Assembly: GCF_000428945.1 (NCBI RefSeq)
Contig: NZ_AUAX01000008.1
Location: forward strand, 62,001-126,000
DNA length: 64,000 nt
Reading direction: 5' to 3'
From: Hamadaea tsunoensis DSM 44101
GTDB lineage: Bacteria > Actinomycetota > Actinomycetes > Mycobacteriales > Micromonosporaceae
Position 1 is the first letter of the stretch. The number at the start of each line of letters is the position of its first letter. The notes under the pieces were generated by a model that had not been told where the DNA came from, did no database searches, and worked only from the letters and a program-made list of their open reading frames with translations. The position numbers and the translations under genes are program-made. Below are positions 9,424 through 18,036 of the stretch, piece by piece.

Positions 9424-9930
9424 CTACGCGGTGGTGAGGGCGTCCCGGAGTTCGGCGACGATCTCCTCCGGCTCGCGCCCGTCGGTCTTCGCCGTGACCA
9501 CCGCGACCTCCTCGTAGAGCGGCCGCCGCTGGTCGAGCAGCACCTTGAGGGTCGCGCGCGGATTCAGCGACAGCAGCGGCCGGCCCTGGCCGAGGTCGAT
9601 CCGCTTGATCGCCTCGGTGAACTCGACGCTGAGGTAGACGACGGTGTGCCCGGCGAGCCCCGCGCGGGTCTCGGCGGCGAGGATCGCCCCGCCGCCCAGC
9701 GAGACGACTCCTTCGGCGGACTCCAGCGCGTCGGCGACCGCCTGGCGTTCGAGCGCCCGGAAGTGGTCTTCGCCGTCGTCGACGAAGATCTCCGGGATCG
9801 GCTTGCCGGCCCGCTCGACGATGAGCTCGTCCACGTCGGTGAACGGTACGCCGAGCGCCTCGGCCAGCAGCGGCCCGATGGTGGACTTGCCGCTGCCGGG
9901 CGCGCCGACGAGGACCGCGACGGGCTTCAT
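9424..9930 (-). CDS. aroK: Shikimate kinase
   Basis: A 168-residue kinase phosphorylating shikimate at the 3-hydroxyl. The P-loop GAPGSGKST is at residues 9-17, the shikimate-binding [18 protein letters not shown] follows, and the GGG motif ([10 protein letters not shown]) and the lid with RPLLSLNPR are present. It overlaps the aroC stop by four bases. It converges on the lipoprotein gene with only 21 nt between stops. Confidence 0.96.
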   Translation of the reverse strand: MKPVAVLVGAPGSGKSTIGPLLAEALGVPFTDVDELIVERAGKPIPEIFVDDGEDHFRALERQAVADALESAEGVVSLGGGAILAAETRAGLAGHTVVYLSVEFTEAIKRIDLGQGRPLLSLNPRATLKVLLDQRRPLYEEVAVVTAKTDGREPEEIVAELRDALTTA

Positions 9931-11105
9931 CGGACGACCAGGTTCTCGAGGTAGCCGGCGACGTTCCGGCGGATCTCCGCGATCGAGTCGCCGCCGAACT
10001 TCTCCAGCGCGGCCTCGGCGAGGACCAGGGCGACCATGGCCTCGGCGACGACGGCGGCGGCCGGCACGGCGCAGACGTCCGAGCGCTGGTTGATCGCGGT
10101 CGCCTGCTCGCCCGTGGTGACGTCGATCGTGCTGAGCGCCCGGTTGAGCGACGAGATCGGCTTCATGGCCGCGCGTACGCGCAGCGGCTGGCCGTTGGAG
10201 ATGCCGCCTTCGAGGCCGCCGGCCCGGTCGGTGCTGCGCAGGACGCCGTCGGGACCGGGGAAGATCTCGTCGTGCGCGACCGAGCCCCGGGAACGGGCCT
10301 GGGTCCACGCGTCGCCGATCTCCACGCCCTTGATCGCCTGGATCGACATCAGCGCGGCGGCGAGCCGGGAGTCGAGCTTGCGGTCCCACTGGGTGTGGCT
10401 GCCGAGGCCCGGCGGCACCCCGTACGCGAGCACCTCCACGACGCCGCCGAGGGTGTCGGCGTCCTTCTTGGCCGCGTCGACCTCGGCCACCATGAGCGCG
10501 CTCGCCTCGGGGTCGAGGCAGCGCAGCGGGTCGGCGTCGATGCGCTCGGCGTCGGCCGGCACCGGCACGAGTCCCGGCTTGGCGGCGACCGGGCCCAGCT
10601 CGACGACGTGCGAGACGATCTCGATGCCGAGGCCCTGCAGCAGCAGCGCCTTCGCGACCGCGCCGACCGCGACGCGGGCCGCGGTCTCCCGGGCGCTCGC
10701 GCGCTCCAGGATCGGGCGGGCGTCGGTGTGGCCGTACTTCTGCATGCCGGCCAGGTCGGCGTGGCCGGGCCGGGGCCGGGTCAGCGGCGCGTTGCGGGCC
10801 AGGCTGGCCAGCAGGTCGGGGTCCACCGGGTCGGCCGCCATGACGGTCTCCCACTTCGGCCACTCCGAGTTGCCGACCTCGATCGCGACCGGGCTGCCGA
10901 GGGTGAGACCGTGGCGTACACCGCCGGTGACCGTCACGACGTCCTGCTCGAAGGACATCCGCGCCCCGCGGCCGTAACCGAGCCGTCGACGGGCGAGGTC
11001 GCGCCCGATACCGGCGCTCGTGATCTCGATTCCGGCGGGCAGGCCGTCGAGCACGGCCGTCAGCGACGGTCCGTGCGACTCTCCCGCGGTGAGCCAACGC
11101 AACAT
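9927..11105 (-). CDS. aroC: Chorismate synthase
   Basis: A 392-residue FMN-dependent enzyme that forms chorismate from EPSP. It begins [20 protein letters not shown], the first signature, and has [20 protein letters not shown] and the [12 protein letters not shown] motif that binds FMN and substrate, and ends with the [18 protein letters not shown] region. The length is normal. aroK follows with a 4-base overlap. Upstream lies the foreign-looking block 11197-14629 that separates it from aroE. Confidence 0.97.
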   Translation of the reverse strand: MLRWLTAGESHGPSLTAVLDGLPAGIEITSAGIGRDLARRRLGYGRGARMSFEQDVVTVTGGVRHGLTLGSPVAIEVGNSEWPKWETVMAADPVDPDLLASLARNAPLTRPRPGHADLAGMQKYGHTDARPILERASARETAARVAVGAVAKALLLQGLGIEIVSHVVELGPVAAKPGLVPVPADAERIDADPLRCLDPEASALMVAEVDAAKKDADTLGGVVEVLAYGVPPGLGSHTQWDRKLDSRLAAALMSIQAIKGVEIGDAWTQARSRGSVAHDEIFPGPDGVLRSTDRAGGLEGGISNGQPLRVRAAMKPISSLNRALSTIDVTTGEQATAINQRSDVCAVPAAAVVAEAMVALVLAEAALEKFGGDSIAEIRRNVAGYLENLVVR

Positions 11106-11196
11106 CCGATCAGTCTGTCACGCTGGGGCGGCGGCCCGTTCCGGGTGGTGGCGCGTCCCACGATCCGCGCATCCGGGCCGCACCCCGGAGGCACGG

Positions 11197-11457
11197 TCAC
11201 AGGCGCTGTGCGAGGAATTCCAGGGCCTCGTCGAGCTTCTCGAAGATCTCGTCGTACCCGGCGATGAAGTAGCCCCGGTCGCGGATCAGGGTCACGCCCC
11301 ACTGCGACCGGTCGGCCATCCCGTCGAGCACGGCCACCCGGCCCTCCCGGGAGACCGTGATCGCGACAGCGCCCGTCGGATAGGTCAGTACGTCGACCGG
11401 AGCGGCTCCCAGAACGCCCGAAACTATCTGGCTGAGCCGCGACACCTCGTCTTCCAT
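11197..11457 (-). CDS. Small protein of unknown function
   Basis: An 86-residue acidic protein (MEDEVSRLSQIVSGVLGA...). A central segment (TYPTGAVAITVSREGRVAVLDG) reads as beta strands, followed by an amphipathic C-terminal helix (YDEIFEKLDEALEFLAQRL). There are no signal peptide, membrane segment or cysteines. The layout of alternating strands and one helix resembles small regulatory or chaperone-like proteins, but no family is recognised. It is oriented like aroC and may be co-transcribed; a divergent methyltransferase gene starts 53 bp away. Confidence 0.65.
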   Translation of the reverse strand: MEDEVSRLSQIVSGVLGAAPVDVLTYPTGAVAITVSREGRVAVLDGMADRSQWGVTLIRDRGYFIAGYDEIFEKLDEALEFLAQRL

Positions 11458-11497
11458 GGCACCCTCCGATGGCAGGCGGCAACAGTAACTTCCCGCG

Positions 11498-11503
11498 TAC
11501 TCT
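11498..11503 (+). promoter_or_regulatory. -10 box of the methyltransferase gene (leaderless)
   Basis: TACTCT is followed by 7 nt and the ATG at 11511. No Shine-Dalgarno sequence precedes either candidate start, which supports a leaderless transcript from this box. Confidence 0.45.
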
Positions 11504-11510
11504 CCGCGCT

Positions 11511-12113
11511 ATGGACCTGGAGATCCGCGACACCCGATCGACGTACGAGGTGGTGGCGGGTGAGTTCGCCCGGGCGCAGGCCGAAGGCCATCCCGAACTG
11601 CGACATGACATCGATTCATTCGCGCGCATGCTTCCGCCCGCACTCCTCGTCGCCGACGTCGGCTGCGGTCCGGGAAGAGACCTGACTCTGTTGCGGGCGG
11701 CGGGAATGCGGGCCGTCGGGTTCGACCTGACCGAGGCGATGCTGCGCGTCGGCGGGCGGTCCGGGGTCGCCCAGGCGGACATGCGCCACCTGCCGGTGCG
11801 TACCGGGGCGCTGGACGGAATCTGGTGCCAGGCGGCACTGCTGCACATCCCCCACCGATACGCGCCGGCCGTCGTGGCCGAGTTCGCCCGCTGCGTACGC
11901 GCCGGCGGGGCGGTGCACCTGGCGGTCGCCGAAGGCTCCGGCGAGGGCTGGGAGGAGTTCGCCTACGGGAGCGACGGGCGGCGCTGGTTCGCGTACCACA
12001 CCGAGGAGTCGCTGGGCGGACTGCTGGCCGCGCACGGGCTGGCGGTCGTCGAGGTCCGGCGCCACCACCACCGCCGCGACTGGCTGAGGATGCTGGCTGT
12101 GCGCAACGCGTAA
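11511..12113 (+). CDS. Class I SAM-dependent methyltransferase
   Basis: A 200-residue Rossmann-fold methyltransferase. Motif I is VADVGCGPGRDL near residue 48, followed by the acidic residue at the end of strand 2 (VGFDLTEAML) and the motif IV region GALDGIWCQAALLHIP. The substrate is unknown; the family includes small-molecule and quinone methylases. An in-frame ATG at 11469 would add 14 residues, but 11511 is preferred because a -10 box lies 7 nt upstream and the product then starts MDLEIRDTRSTYEVVAGEFA, the normal lead-in of this fold. It begins the plus-strand block inserted in the aro cluster. Confidence 0.85.
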   Translation: MDLEIRDTRSTYEVVAGEFARAQAEGHPELRHDIDSFARMLPPALLVADVGCGPGRDLTLLRAAGMRAVGFDLTEAMLRVGGRSGVAQADMRHLPVRTGALDGIWCQAALLHIPHRYAPAVVAEFARCVRAGGAVHLAVAEGSGEGWEEFAYGSDGRRWFAYHTEESLGGLLAAHGLAVVEVRRHHHRRDWLRMLAVRNA

Positions 12114-12145
12114 TCCGTTTGTAAGGACCATGGCGGCGGGCCAGG

Positions 12146-13408
12146 ATGTACGCCGTGACCGTGACCGCCGCCCCGACCTACCGCGAACTGCTCGCCGACT
12201 CCCGTTACCGGGCGTTCTGGCTCGGGCAGGTCACCAGCGTCACCGGGAACGCGATCTCCCTGATCGCCCTGCCCGCGCTGATCCTGCCCGCCCGGGGCCC
12301 GGGGGCGTTCGGGCTCGTCGTCGCCGCCGACGCGCTGGCCGGCGTACTGCTGCTGCTGTTCGGCGGGGTCATCGCCGACCGGTACTCGCGCAGCGCCGTC
12401 ATGGCCGTCTCCGACGTGCTCAGCGTCGGCGGGATCACCGGCTTCATCCTGCTGGCCGAGGCCGGGCCGCTGTGGGCGGTCATGTTCGCCGCGTGCCTCG
12501 TCGGCATCGGCGGCGCCCTCTACAACCCCGCGCACCGGGCGGCGATGCCGCAGGTCGTGCGGACCGAGCTGCTGCAGAAGGCGAACGCGCTCGACTCGGC
12601 CACCAAGCGCCTCGGCTCGGCGGCCGGTGCCCTGCTCGGCGCGCTGCTCGTCGTGTCGGTCGGGGCGAAGGGCGCGTTCGCCGTGGACCTCGCGACCTTC
12701 GCCGTCAGCCTGGCGACTCTGCTGTGGCTGCGGCTGCCCTCGGTGCGTACCGAGGCGACGGCAGGCGGCGGCGTGCGGGCGGTGCTGGCCGAGGCGCGCG
12801 AGGGCATCCGCGAGGTACGCCTGCGCCCCTGGGCCCTCGTCATCATGATCCAGGGGACCGTGCAGGTCTTCTTCCTGTTCGCGCCGAACTTCACCCTGGT
12901 GCCGATCGTCAGCCAGGAGCGGTGGGGCCCGCAGGCGTACGGCTGGATCACGGCGGCCGGCTCCATCGGCATGATGGCGGGTTCCGCGCTGGCCGGGAAG
13001 ATCTCGACGAAACGGCCCGGCCTGTGGGCGATGAACGCGCTGCTGCCCTGCACCCTGCTGCCGCTGTGCCTGTGGCTGCCGGTGCCGCTGGCCGTGTGGT
13101 GCGCGGTGATGGCCCTGTCCTGGGCGGGCATCGGGATCTTCTTCGTGCTGTGGTTCACCGCGTTGCAGACCGAGTTCCCGCAGGAGGTGCAGGGGCGGGT
13201 CTTCTCGCTGGAGTCGATCGGCAACTTCGCCCTGCAGCCCATCGCGATCGCGGTCGCCCCGCTCATCGCGAGCTCGATCGGGTACGGCGCGTTCTCCATC
13301 GGCGCAGTTATCATCCTGATTGCCTCGACGTACGGGGTGTTCCTGGTCAAGGGCACCGTCACGCTCTCCTCCGCGCGCCCCGTCACAGTCGCGCGGGCCG
13401 AGGCGTGA
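12146..13408 (+). CDS. MFS transporter (EntS-like exporter family)
   Basis: A polytopic membrane protein of 420 residues with about 12 hydrophobic segments. The N-terminus YRELLADSRYRAFWLGQVTS and the loop GGVIADRYSRSAVMAVSD between helices 2 and 3 match the MFS_3 group, which contains enterobactin and macrolide exporters. The cargo is unknown. The ATG at 12146 is used; a GTG at 12155 is an alternative. A second exporter follows after 30 nt, so the two are probably one unit. Confidence 0.85.
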   Translation: MYAVTVTAAPTYRELLADSRYRAFWLGQVTSVTGNAISLIALPALILPARGPGAFGLVVAADALAGVLLLLFGGVIADRYSRSAVMAVSDVLSVGGITGFILLAEAGPLWAVMFAACLVGIGGALYNPAHRAAMPQVVRTELLQKANALDSATKRLGSAAGALLGALLVVSVGAKGAFAVDLATFAVSLATLLWLRLPSVRTEATAGGGVRAVLAEAREGIREVRLRPWALVIMIQGTVQVFFLFAPNFTLVPIVSQERWGPQAYGWITAAGSIGMMAGSALAGKISTKRPGLWAMNALLPCTLLPLCLWLPVPLAVWCAVMALSWAGIGIFFVLWFTALQTEFPQEVQGRVFSLESIGNFALQPIAIAVAPLIASSIGYGAFSIGAVIILIASTYGVFLVKGTVTLSSARPVTVARAEA

Positions 13409-13438
13409 CAGCCGCGCCGACCGTGTTGGCTTGACGAC

Positions 13439-14629
13439 GTGCATCAGCTGCCGCGCCCCGCCGTCCTCGTCTCCATCCTCGGGGGGCTCACCGCCTTCGG
13501 CGCGTTCTCCTTCGACATGTACCTGCCCGCGTTCCCGGCGATCGCCGCCGATCTGCACGTGCCCGCCGCCCAGGTTCAGCTCACCCTCACCGCCGCCCTG
13601 GTCGGCCTCGGCCTCGGGCAGTTCGTCGCGGGCCCGCTGTCGGACCGCTACGGGCGGCGCGCGCCGGTACTCGCCGGCACGGTCGTCTTCGCCGTCGCGT
13701 CCGCCCTCATCGCGGTCGCCCCGAACATCGCGGTCTTCGTGATCCTGCGCCTGCTGCAAGGGTTCGGCGGCGGCATCGGCACCACCGTCTCCCGCGCCGT
13801 CGTCCGCGACCTCTACTCCGGGGCCGCGGCCTCCCGCTACCTCTCGCGCATCCTGCTCGCCTTCGGCGTCGCCCCGATCGTCGCGCCCACCGTCGGCGCA
13901 GCCGTGCTGCGGGTGACGAGCTGGCGCGGCATCTTCCTGCTGCTGTCGGCGTACGGGGTGCTGATCACGTTCGTCGTGCTGCGCCTGCTGCCCGAGACCC
14001 TCCCGGCCGAACGCCGTCGCACCGGCGGTGCCGCCGAGATCGTCGCGGGCTTCCGCCGGCTCGGTTCCGACCGCCTCTATCTCGGGTACGCCCTGGCGCA
14101 GAGCCTGAGTTTCGCCGGGTTGTTCGCGTACCTGTCGAGCAGTTCGTTCGTGCTCCAGGACGGGTTCGGCGTGTCCCCGCAGGCGTACGGGCTGATCTTC
14201 GGCCTGAACTCGGTCGGCCTGGTGGCCGCGGGGCAGCTGAGCGCCCGCGCCGTGACCCGGCGTACGCCTCGGCGGCTGCTGTTCGCCGCGCTGTTCGTCG
14301 GGCTCGGCGCGACGGTGATCCTGCTGGCCGGGGCGGGCCTGCACCGGCTGGCCCTGGTGATACCGATGATGTTCCTGTTCGTCGCCAGCCTCGGTGTCGT
14401 CTTCCCGAACAGCACCGCGCTCGCCCTCGACCAGTACCCGGAGATGGCCGGGACCTCGGCCGCCCTGCTCGGCGCGTTGCAGTCGCTGATCTCCGGATTC
14501 GCCGGCCCGCTGGTGGCGTCGCTGGGCGCCGCGACCGGCGTACCGATGGCGGCGGTCATGCTCGGCTTCGCGGCCGTGTCGCTGGTGACGGTCAGCGTGC
14601 TGACCCGGCCGGTTCAGGCGGCTGCGTAG
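13439..14629 (+). CDS. Bcr/CflA-type drug efflux MFS transporter
   Basis: A 396-residue, 12-TM proton-driven exporter. Hallmarks of the Bcr/CflA group are FDMYLPAFPAIAADLHV in helix 1, GPLSDRYGRRAPVLAG in loop 2-3, RLLQGFGGGIGTTVSRAVVRD in helix 4-5 and the antiporter motif region AFGVAPIVAPTVGA. Members export sulfonamides, bicyclomycin or amino acids. The GTG start is at 13439. Its last 16 bases overlap the 3' end of aroE on the other strand, so no terminator separates these convergent genes. Confidence 0.88.
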   Translation: MHQLPRPAVLVSILGGLTAFGAFSFDMYLPAFPAIAADLHVPAAQVQLTLTAALVGLGLGQFVAGPLSDRYGRRAPVLAGTVVFAVASALIAVAPNIAVFVILRLLQGFGGGIGTTVSRAVVRDLYSGAAASRYLSRILLAFGVAPIVAPTVGAAVLRVTSWRGIFLLLSAYGVLITFVVLRLLPETLPAERRRTGGAAEIVAGFRRLGSDRLYLGYALAQSLSFAGLFAYLSSSSFVLQDGFGVSPQAYGLIFGLNSVGLVAAGQLSARAVTRRTPRRLLFAALFVGLGATVILLAGAGLHRLALVIPMMFLFVASLGVVFPNSTALALDQYPEMAGTSAALLGALQSLISGFAGPLVASLGAATGVPMAAVMLGFAAVSLVTVSVLTRPVQAAA

Positions 14630-15435
14630 AGGGCCGTGCGCATCGCCTCGACCGGTGCCGTCCGCCCGGTGAACTGCTCCCACTGGCGTACGCCCTGGGC
14701 CAGCAGCAGGTCGAGGCCGGAGACGATCGGGCAGCCGGCCGCCAGTGCCGAGGCCGCCAGCGGGGTCGGCCACGGCTTGTAGACCGCGTCGAACACTACG
14801 GTGGCCGGGTTCCAGTCGACGGCGAGCTCGTCGGCGATCCCGAACGGCAGCGTCGAGAAGACGACGTCCACATCGGACAGCCGGGCCGCCGACGGCCACG
14901 GGACGTGTTCCAGGTCCGCGAGCCCGAGGTGCTCCGCGACCGGCCGCAACTCGTCCACCGCCTCGGTACGCCGGGCGTGCACCTCGACGGCGGACGCCTT
15001 CAGCCCGGCGGCGGCCGCCAGCGCCGCCCGTGCGGTGCCGCCCGCCCCCAGCACCGCGACCCGGTCCGCGCCCGTGATCCCGGCCCAGCCGAGCGCGTCG
15101 AGCATCCCGGGAGCGTCGGTGTTGTCCGCGTGCCAGGATCCGTCCGGCCGGCGTACCAGGGTGTTGCAGACTCCCAGCGCGGCCGCGACGGGCGCGACGT
15201 GCCCGGCCAGCGCGAGGCCGGCCTCCTTGAGAGGCATGGTCAGGGAGAGGCCGGCCCACTCCGGGCCGAGACCGGCGACGAAGGCCGGCAGCTCGGGGAT
15301 GGTGACCTCGATGCGGTCGTAGTGCCAGCCGGTGAGGCCGGCGGCGGCGTAGCCGGTGTTGTGGATGACCGGCGACAGGGAATGGGTGATGGGGCTGCCC
15401 AGAACCGCGGCCCGCCGGATCGTCTCGTCCCGCAT
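14614..15435 (-). CDS. aroE: Shikimate dehydrogenase
   Basis: A 273-residue NADPH-dependent enzyme reducing 3-dehydroshikimate to shikimate. The substrate pocket motif GSPITHSLSPVIHN is near the N-terminus, the catalytic lysine in LSLTMPLKE near residue 69, the dinucleotide loop VLGAGGTARAAL near residue 127, and the C-terminal GLDLLLAQGVRQWEQFTG. It lies between mltG and the foreign block, as in other actinobacteria where mltG-aroE-aroC are neighbours. Confidence 0.95.
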   Translation of the reverse strand: MRDETIRRAAVLGSPITHSLSPVIHNTGYAAAGLTGWHYDRIEVTIPELPAFVAGLGPEWAGLSLTMPLKEAGLALAGHVAPVAAALGVCNTLVRRPDGSWHADNTDAPGMLDALGWAGITGADRVAVLGAGGTARAALAAAAGLKASAVEVHARRTEAVDELRPVAEHLGLADLEHVPWPSAARLSDVDVVFSTLPFGIADELAVDWNPATVVFDAVYKPWPTPLAASALAAGCPIVSGLDLLLAQGVRQWEQFTGRTAPVEAMRTALYAAA

Positions 15436-15496
15436 GAGCGATCAGAGTACGCGGAAGGGCGGCAGGCCATCGGCCCACCGCCCTTCGCGCACAGCG

Positions 15497-17341
15497 CTAT
15501 CCGTTGCAGGTGCCGTTGAGGATCCCGGCCTTGACCGCCTTGGCGTAGTTGGCGCAGTGGCCGTTCCAGTCGGTCGCGTAGCCCATGGTGCCGGCCTTGT
15601 CGATCGTCATGAAGTAGGTCCACGGTCCGGTCGCCGGCGACATGGCGCCCTTGAGCGCCGCCTCACCGGGGTTGCTGATCGGCCCGATCGGCATGCCGGA
15701 ACCGGCCGGAGCGTCGAAGGTGTTGTACGGGTCCTTCGGGTTGTGCTGCTCGCCGCGCAGGATCTGGCTGGAGTCCTTCGGCACCTTGCCGGTCGTGCGC
15801 AGCCAGTAGTTGACCGCGCTGTCGATCTGCAGGCACTTGCAGGGGAAGTTGTCGGTGTACACGCGGTTGTAGAGCACCCGCGCCACCTTGGGGTAGTCCG
15901 CCGCCTTCACCACTTCGGCCTGCCCGATGGACGCGGCGACCAGCGCCTCGTAGGGCGAGATGTGCAGGTTGCCCTGCACGGTGTCGGCGAAGTTGAGGTT
16001 GCCCGTGACCGTCAGGAACCGGTCGACCATGGTCTTCAGCGCCGACTCGGCGGTGACGTTCGGCGGGAAGGCGTAGGTGTCCGGGAACAGGAAACCTTCG
16101 ACGCCACCCGCGACCTTCTTGCCGTCGGTGCGTTTGTACCACCAGTCGGGGATGCCGAGTTTGACCGGGTCGGCCGCCTTCTGGAAGTCCGCGAGCGGGA
16201 GCTTCAGCTTCTCGGACAGCAGGGAGTAGATCTGAATCGCGATGAGACCCTCGGGGATGGTGACCGCGTTGGTCAGGCGGTTCTTGGGATCGAGCATCGC
16301 CAGAACCGCCGCGTTGCCGCTCATCTGCTTGTGCATCGTGTAGAAGCCGGGCTGGATCTTGGTCGAGTCCTTGTTCGCCTCGGCCGCCGACACGAACGCC
16401 TTCGCGCTCTTCACGACGTCCGCCTTGACCAGCGTGTTGCCGATCTCGGCGAGCAACTGGCCCTGCTTGACCTCGATCTGGACGGTGCCCGTCCCGTTGC
16501 CGTCGTAGTCCGGGGTCAGGAAGTAGTTCGAGATCTTGTTGTAGCCGAAGTAGGCCGCCCCGCCGAGGCCGCCGAGCAGCACGAGGGTGAGGAAGAGCGC
16601 GAGGTAGCTGCGACCCCGCCGCTTCTTCTTGGACTTCTTGACGCGCCGGCGCCCGCCGTCCTCACCGCCGCCACCGCCACCGCCACCGCCACCGGTGCCG
16701 CCACCGCCACCGCCGCCGAAACCGTCGTCGAAGAACCCGCCGCCACCGCCACCGCCGCCACCGCCCTGGGTGTCGTAGCGCGGGTCGTACCGGTCGTCGG
16801 CCAACTGCTCGTAGCGGCGCGACCCGGTGTCGTAGCGCGGGTCGAACTGGCGCTCCTGCCGGGGCTCGGCGTACCGCTGCTGGCCGCCGGTGTCGAAGCG
16901 GGGCTGCCCGCCCGTGTCGTAACGCTGGCCGCCCTGCTCGTACCGCGGGTCGTACTGCCGCTCCTGCCGGGGGTCGGCGTACCGCTGCTGGCCGCCGGTG
17001 TCGTACCGGGGCTGGCCACCGGTGTCGTAGCGCGGCTGGCCGCCGGTGTCGGGGCGGCCGGTGTCGTACCGCTCGTCGTAGCGGGGGTCGGCGTAACGCG
17101 GCTGGCCACCGGTGTCGAAGCGGGGCTGGCCGCCGGTGTCGTAACGCTCGGGCGGCTGACCGCCGCGCCCGCTCCAGGTCTGCTCCCGCGGATCGGGCTG
17201 GGCTTCGCGGCCGTACTGCTGCCGGCTGTCCCAGCTTCCCTGACCACGATCAGCGGCGCGCTCGTCGGCACGCTCAGCCCGACGGCGCCGGCCGCGACCG
17301 CGATCATGATCCTCGAAATCGAGGTTCAGGTCGTCGATCAT
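15497..17341 (-). CDS. mltG: Endolytic murein transglycosylase MltG with Tyr/Gln-rich repeat tail
   Basis: A 614-residue type II membrane protein that cuts nascent glycan strands. The first 200 residues are disordered and repetitive, built from units such as RYDTGGQPR and ADPRQERQYDPR, followed by a polyglycine tract and a basic stretch (RRVKKSKKKRRGR). One TM helix (about 245-265) leads to the extracytoplasmic YceG domain. The catalytic region reads YEALVAASIGQAEVVK, keeping the second glutamate of the usual ASIVEKE motif but replacing the first with Gln. SGMPIGPISNPG and the C-terminal YFMTIDKAG are present. GGAGG lies 5 nt before the ATG, which overlaps the ruvX stop. Confidence 0.93.
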   Translation of the reverse strand: MIDDLNLDFEDHDRGRGRRRRAERADERAADRGQGSWDSRQQYGREAQPDPREQTWSGRGGQPPERYDTGGQPRFDTGGQPRYADPRYDERYDTGRPDTGGQPRYDTGGQPRYDTGGQQRYADPRQERQYDPRYEQGGQRYDTGGQPRFDTGGQQRYAEPRQERQFDPRYDTGSRRYEQLADDRYDPRYDTQGGGGGGGGGGFFDDGFGGGGGGGTGGGGGGGGGGEDGGRRRVKKSKKKRRGRSYLALFLTLVLLGGLGGAAYFGYNKISNYFLTPDYDGNGTGTVQIEVKQGQLLAEIGNTLVKADVVKSAKAFVSAAEANKDSTKIQPGFYTMHKQMSGNAAVLAMLDPKNRLTNAVTIPEGLIAIQIYSLLSEKLKLPLADFQKAADPVKLGIPDWWYKRTDGKKVAGGVEGFLFPDTYAFPPNVTAESALKTMVDRFLTVTGNLNFADTVQGNLHISPYEALVAASIGQAEVVKAADYPKVARVLYNRVYTDNFPCKCLQIDSAVNYWLRTTGKVPKDSSQILRGEQHNPKDPYNTFDAPAGSGMPIGPISNPGEAALKGAMSPATGPWTYFMTIDKAGTMGYATDWNGHCANYAKAVKAGILNGTCNG

Positions 17342-18036
17342 CTTTGCCTCCGTCGACTCTCCAGATACTGCTGCAAGATCTCCACCGCGGCCGCCTGGTC
17401 GACGACACTGCGCTGGCGCTTTCCCTTGACGCCTCGATCGGAGAGCCTACGGGCTGCCGTAACGGTTGACATCCTCTCGTCCGCCATGACAATTGGGACA
17501 GGCGCCAGCGCTTCACCCAAAATTCGGGCATATTCGCGGACCTTTTTCGCCGCCAGACCCTCTTTTCCCGAGAGGTCGACCGGTAACCCTACGATGACTT
17601 CGACGGTTTCATACTCGTGCGCGAGTCGCACGATCTCCGCGATATCGGTGGGTATAGGCGGAATTTCCGGCCCGGCAACCTGGTCGCTGACGTTACCGGG
17701 CGTGATGACCGACGCGCCGTCGGAGATCCGCTGGTGGTCGTCACTGTCCGTAGTGGGCTTGGGTCGTTTGTGCCGGGCCTTGACCCGTTTTCCCGGTACG
17801 GCGTCGGCAGTGGATACTCCCTCGCCCCCCTCGCCGGCGATGGAAGCCCGTTCGCCGGCGGTGGACGCTTCGGCGCCCGCCGGGCCGCGCTCCGAGGGCA
17901 GGACGAACGACTGATCGCGCGGCACGGTCGCCACGGGAGTGGCGAGAATGCCGTCGGGGTCGCACACGGCGACCCCGACGCGCACCGATCCGACGTCGAC
18001 ACCGAGGCGTACGCCCCGGACCCAGCCTGCCGTCAC
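17338..18036 (-). CDS. ruvX: Holliday-junction resolvase-like RuvX/YqgF with a large internal insertion
   Basis: A 232-residue RNase H-fold protein of the YqgF family, implicated in pre-16S rRNA processing. The core motifs are [14 protein letters not shown] near the N-terminus, [16 protein letters not shown] and the C-terminal [15 protein letters not shown]. The family is usually 135-170 residues. Here about 85 residues (roughly 42-127), rich in Gly, Ala, Ser and Pro, are inserted between the first beta hairpin and the first helix. The frame stays open and the fold residues on each side are intact, so this is an insertion and not a frameshift. The GTG start overlaps the alaS stop. Confidence 0.93.
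   Translation of the reverse strand: MTAGWVRGVRLGVDVGSVRVGVAVCDPDGILATPVATVPRDQSFVLPSERGPAGAEASTAGERASIAGEGGEGVSTADAVPGKRVKARHKRPKPTTDSDDHQRISDGASVITPGNVSDQVAGPEIPPIPTDIAEIVRLAHEYETVEVIVGLPVDLSGKEGLAAKKVREYARILGEALAPVPIVMADERMSTVTAARRLSDRGVKGKRQRSVVDQAAAVEILQQYLESRRRQR

Noticed and set aside
11963-15478. A 1171-codon minus-strand open frame
   Set aside because: It lies opposite two well-supported MFS genes and through aroE in another frame, with no recognisable domain.
17594-17910. Frameshift or pseudogene in ruvX
   Set aside because: The frame is continuous from the N-terminal to the C-terminal motifs and overlaps both neighbours normally, so an in-frame insertion is the simpler reading.
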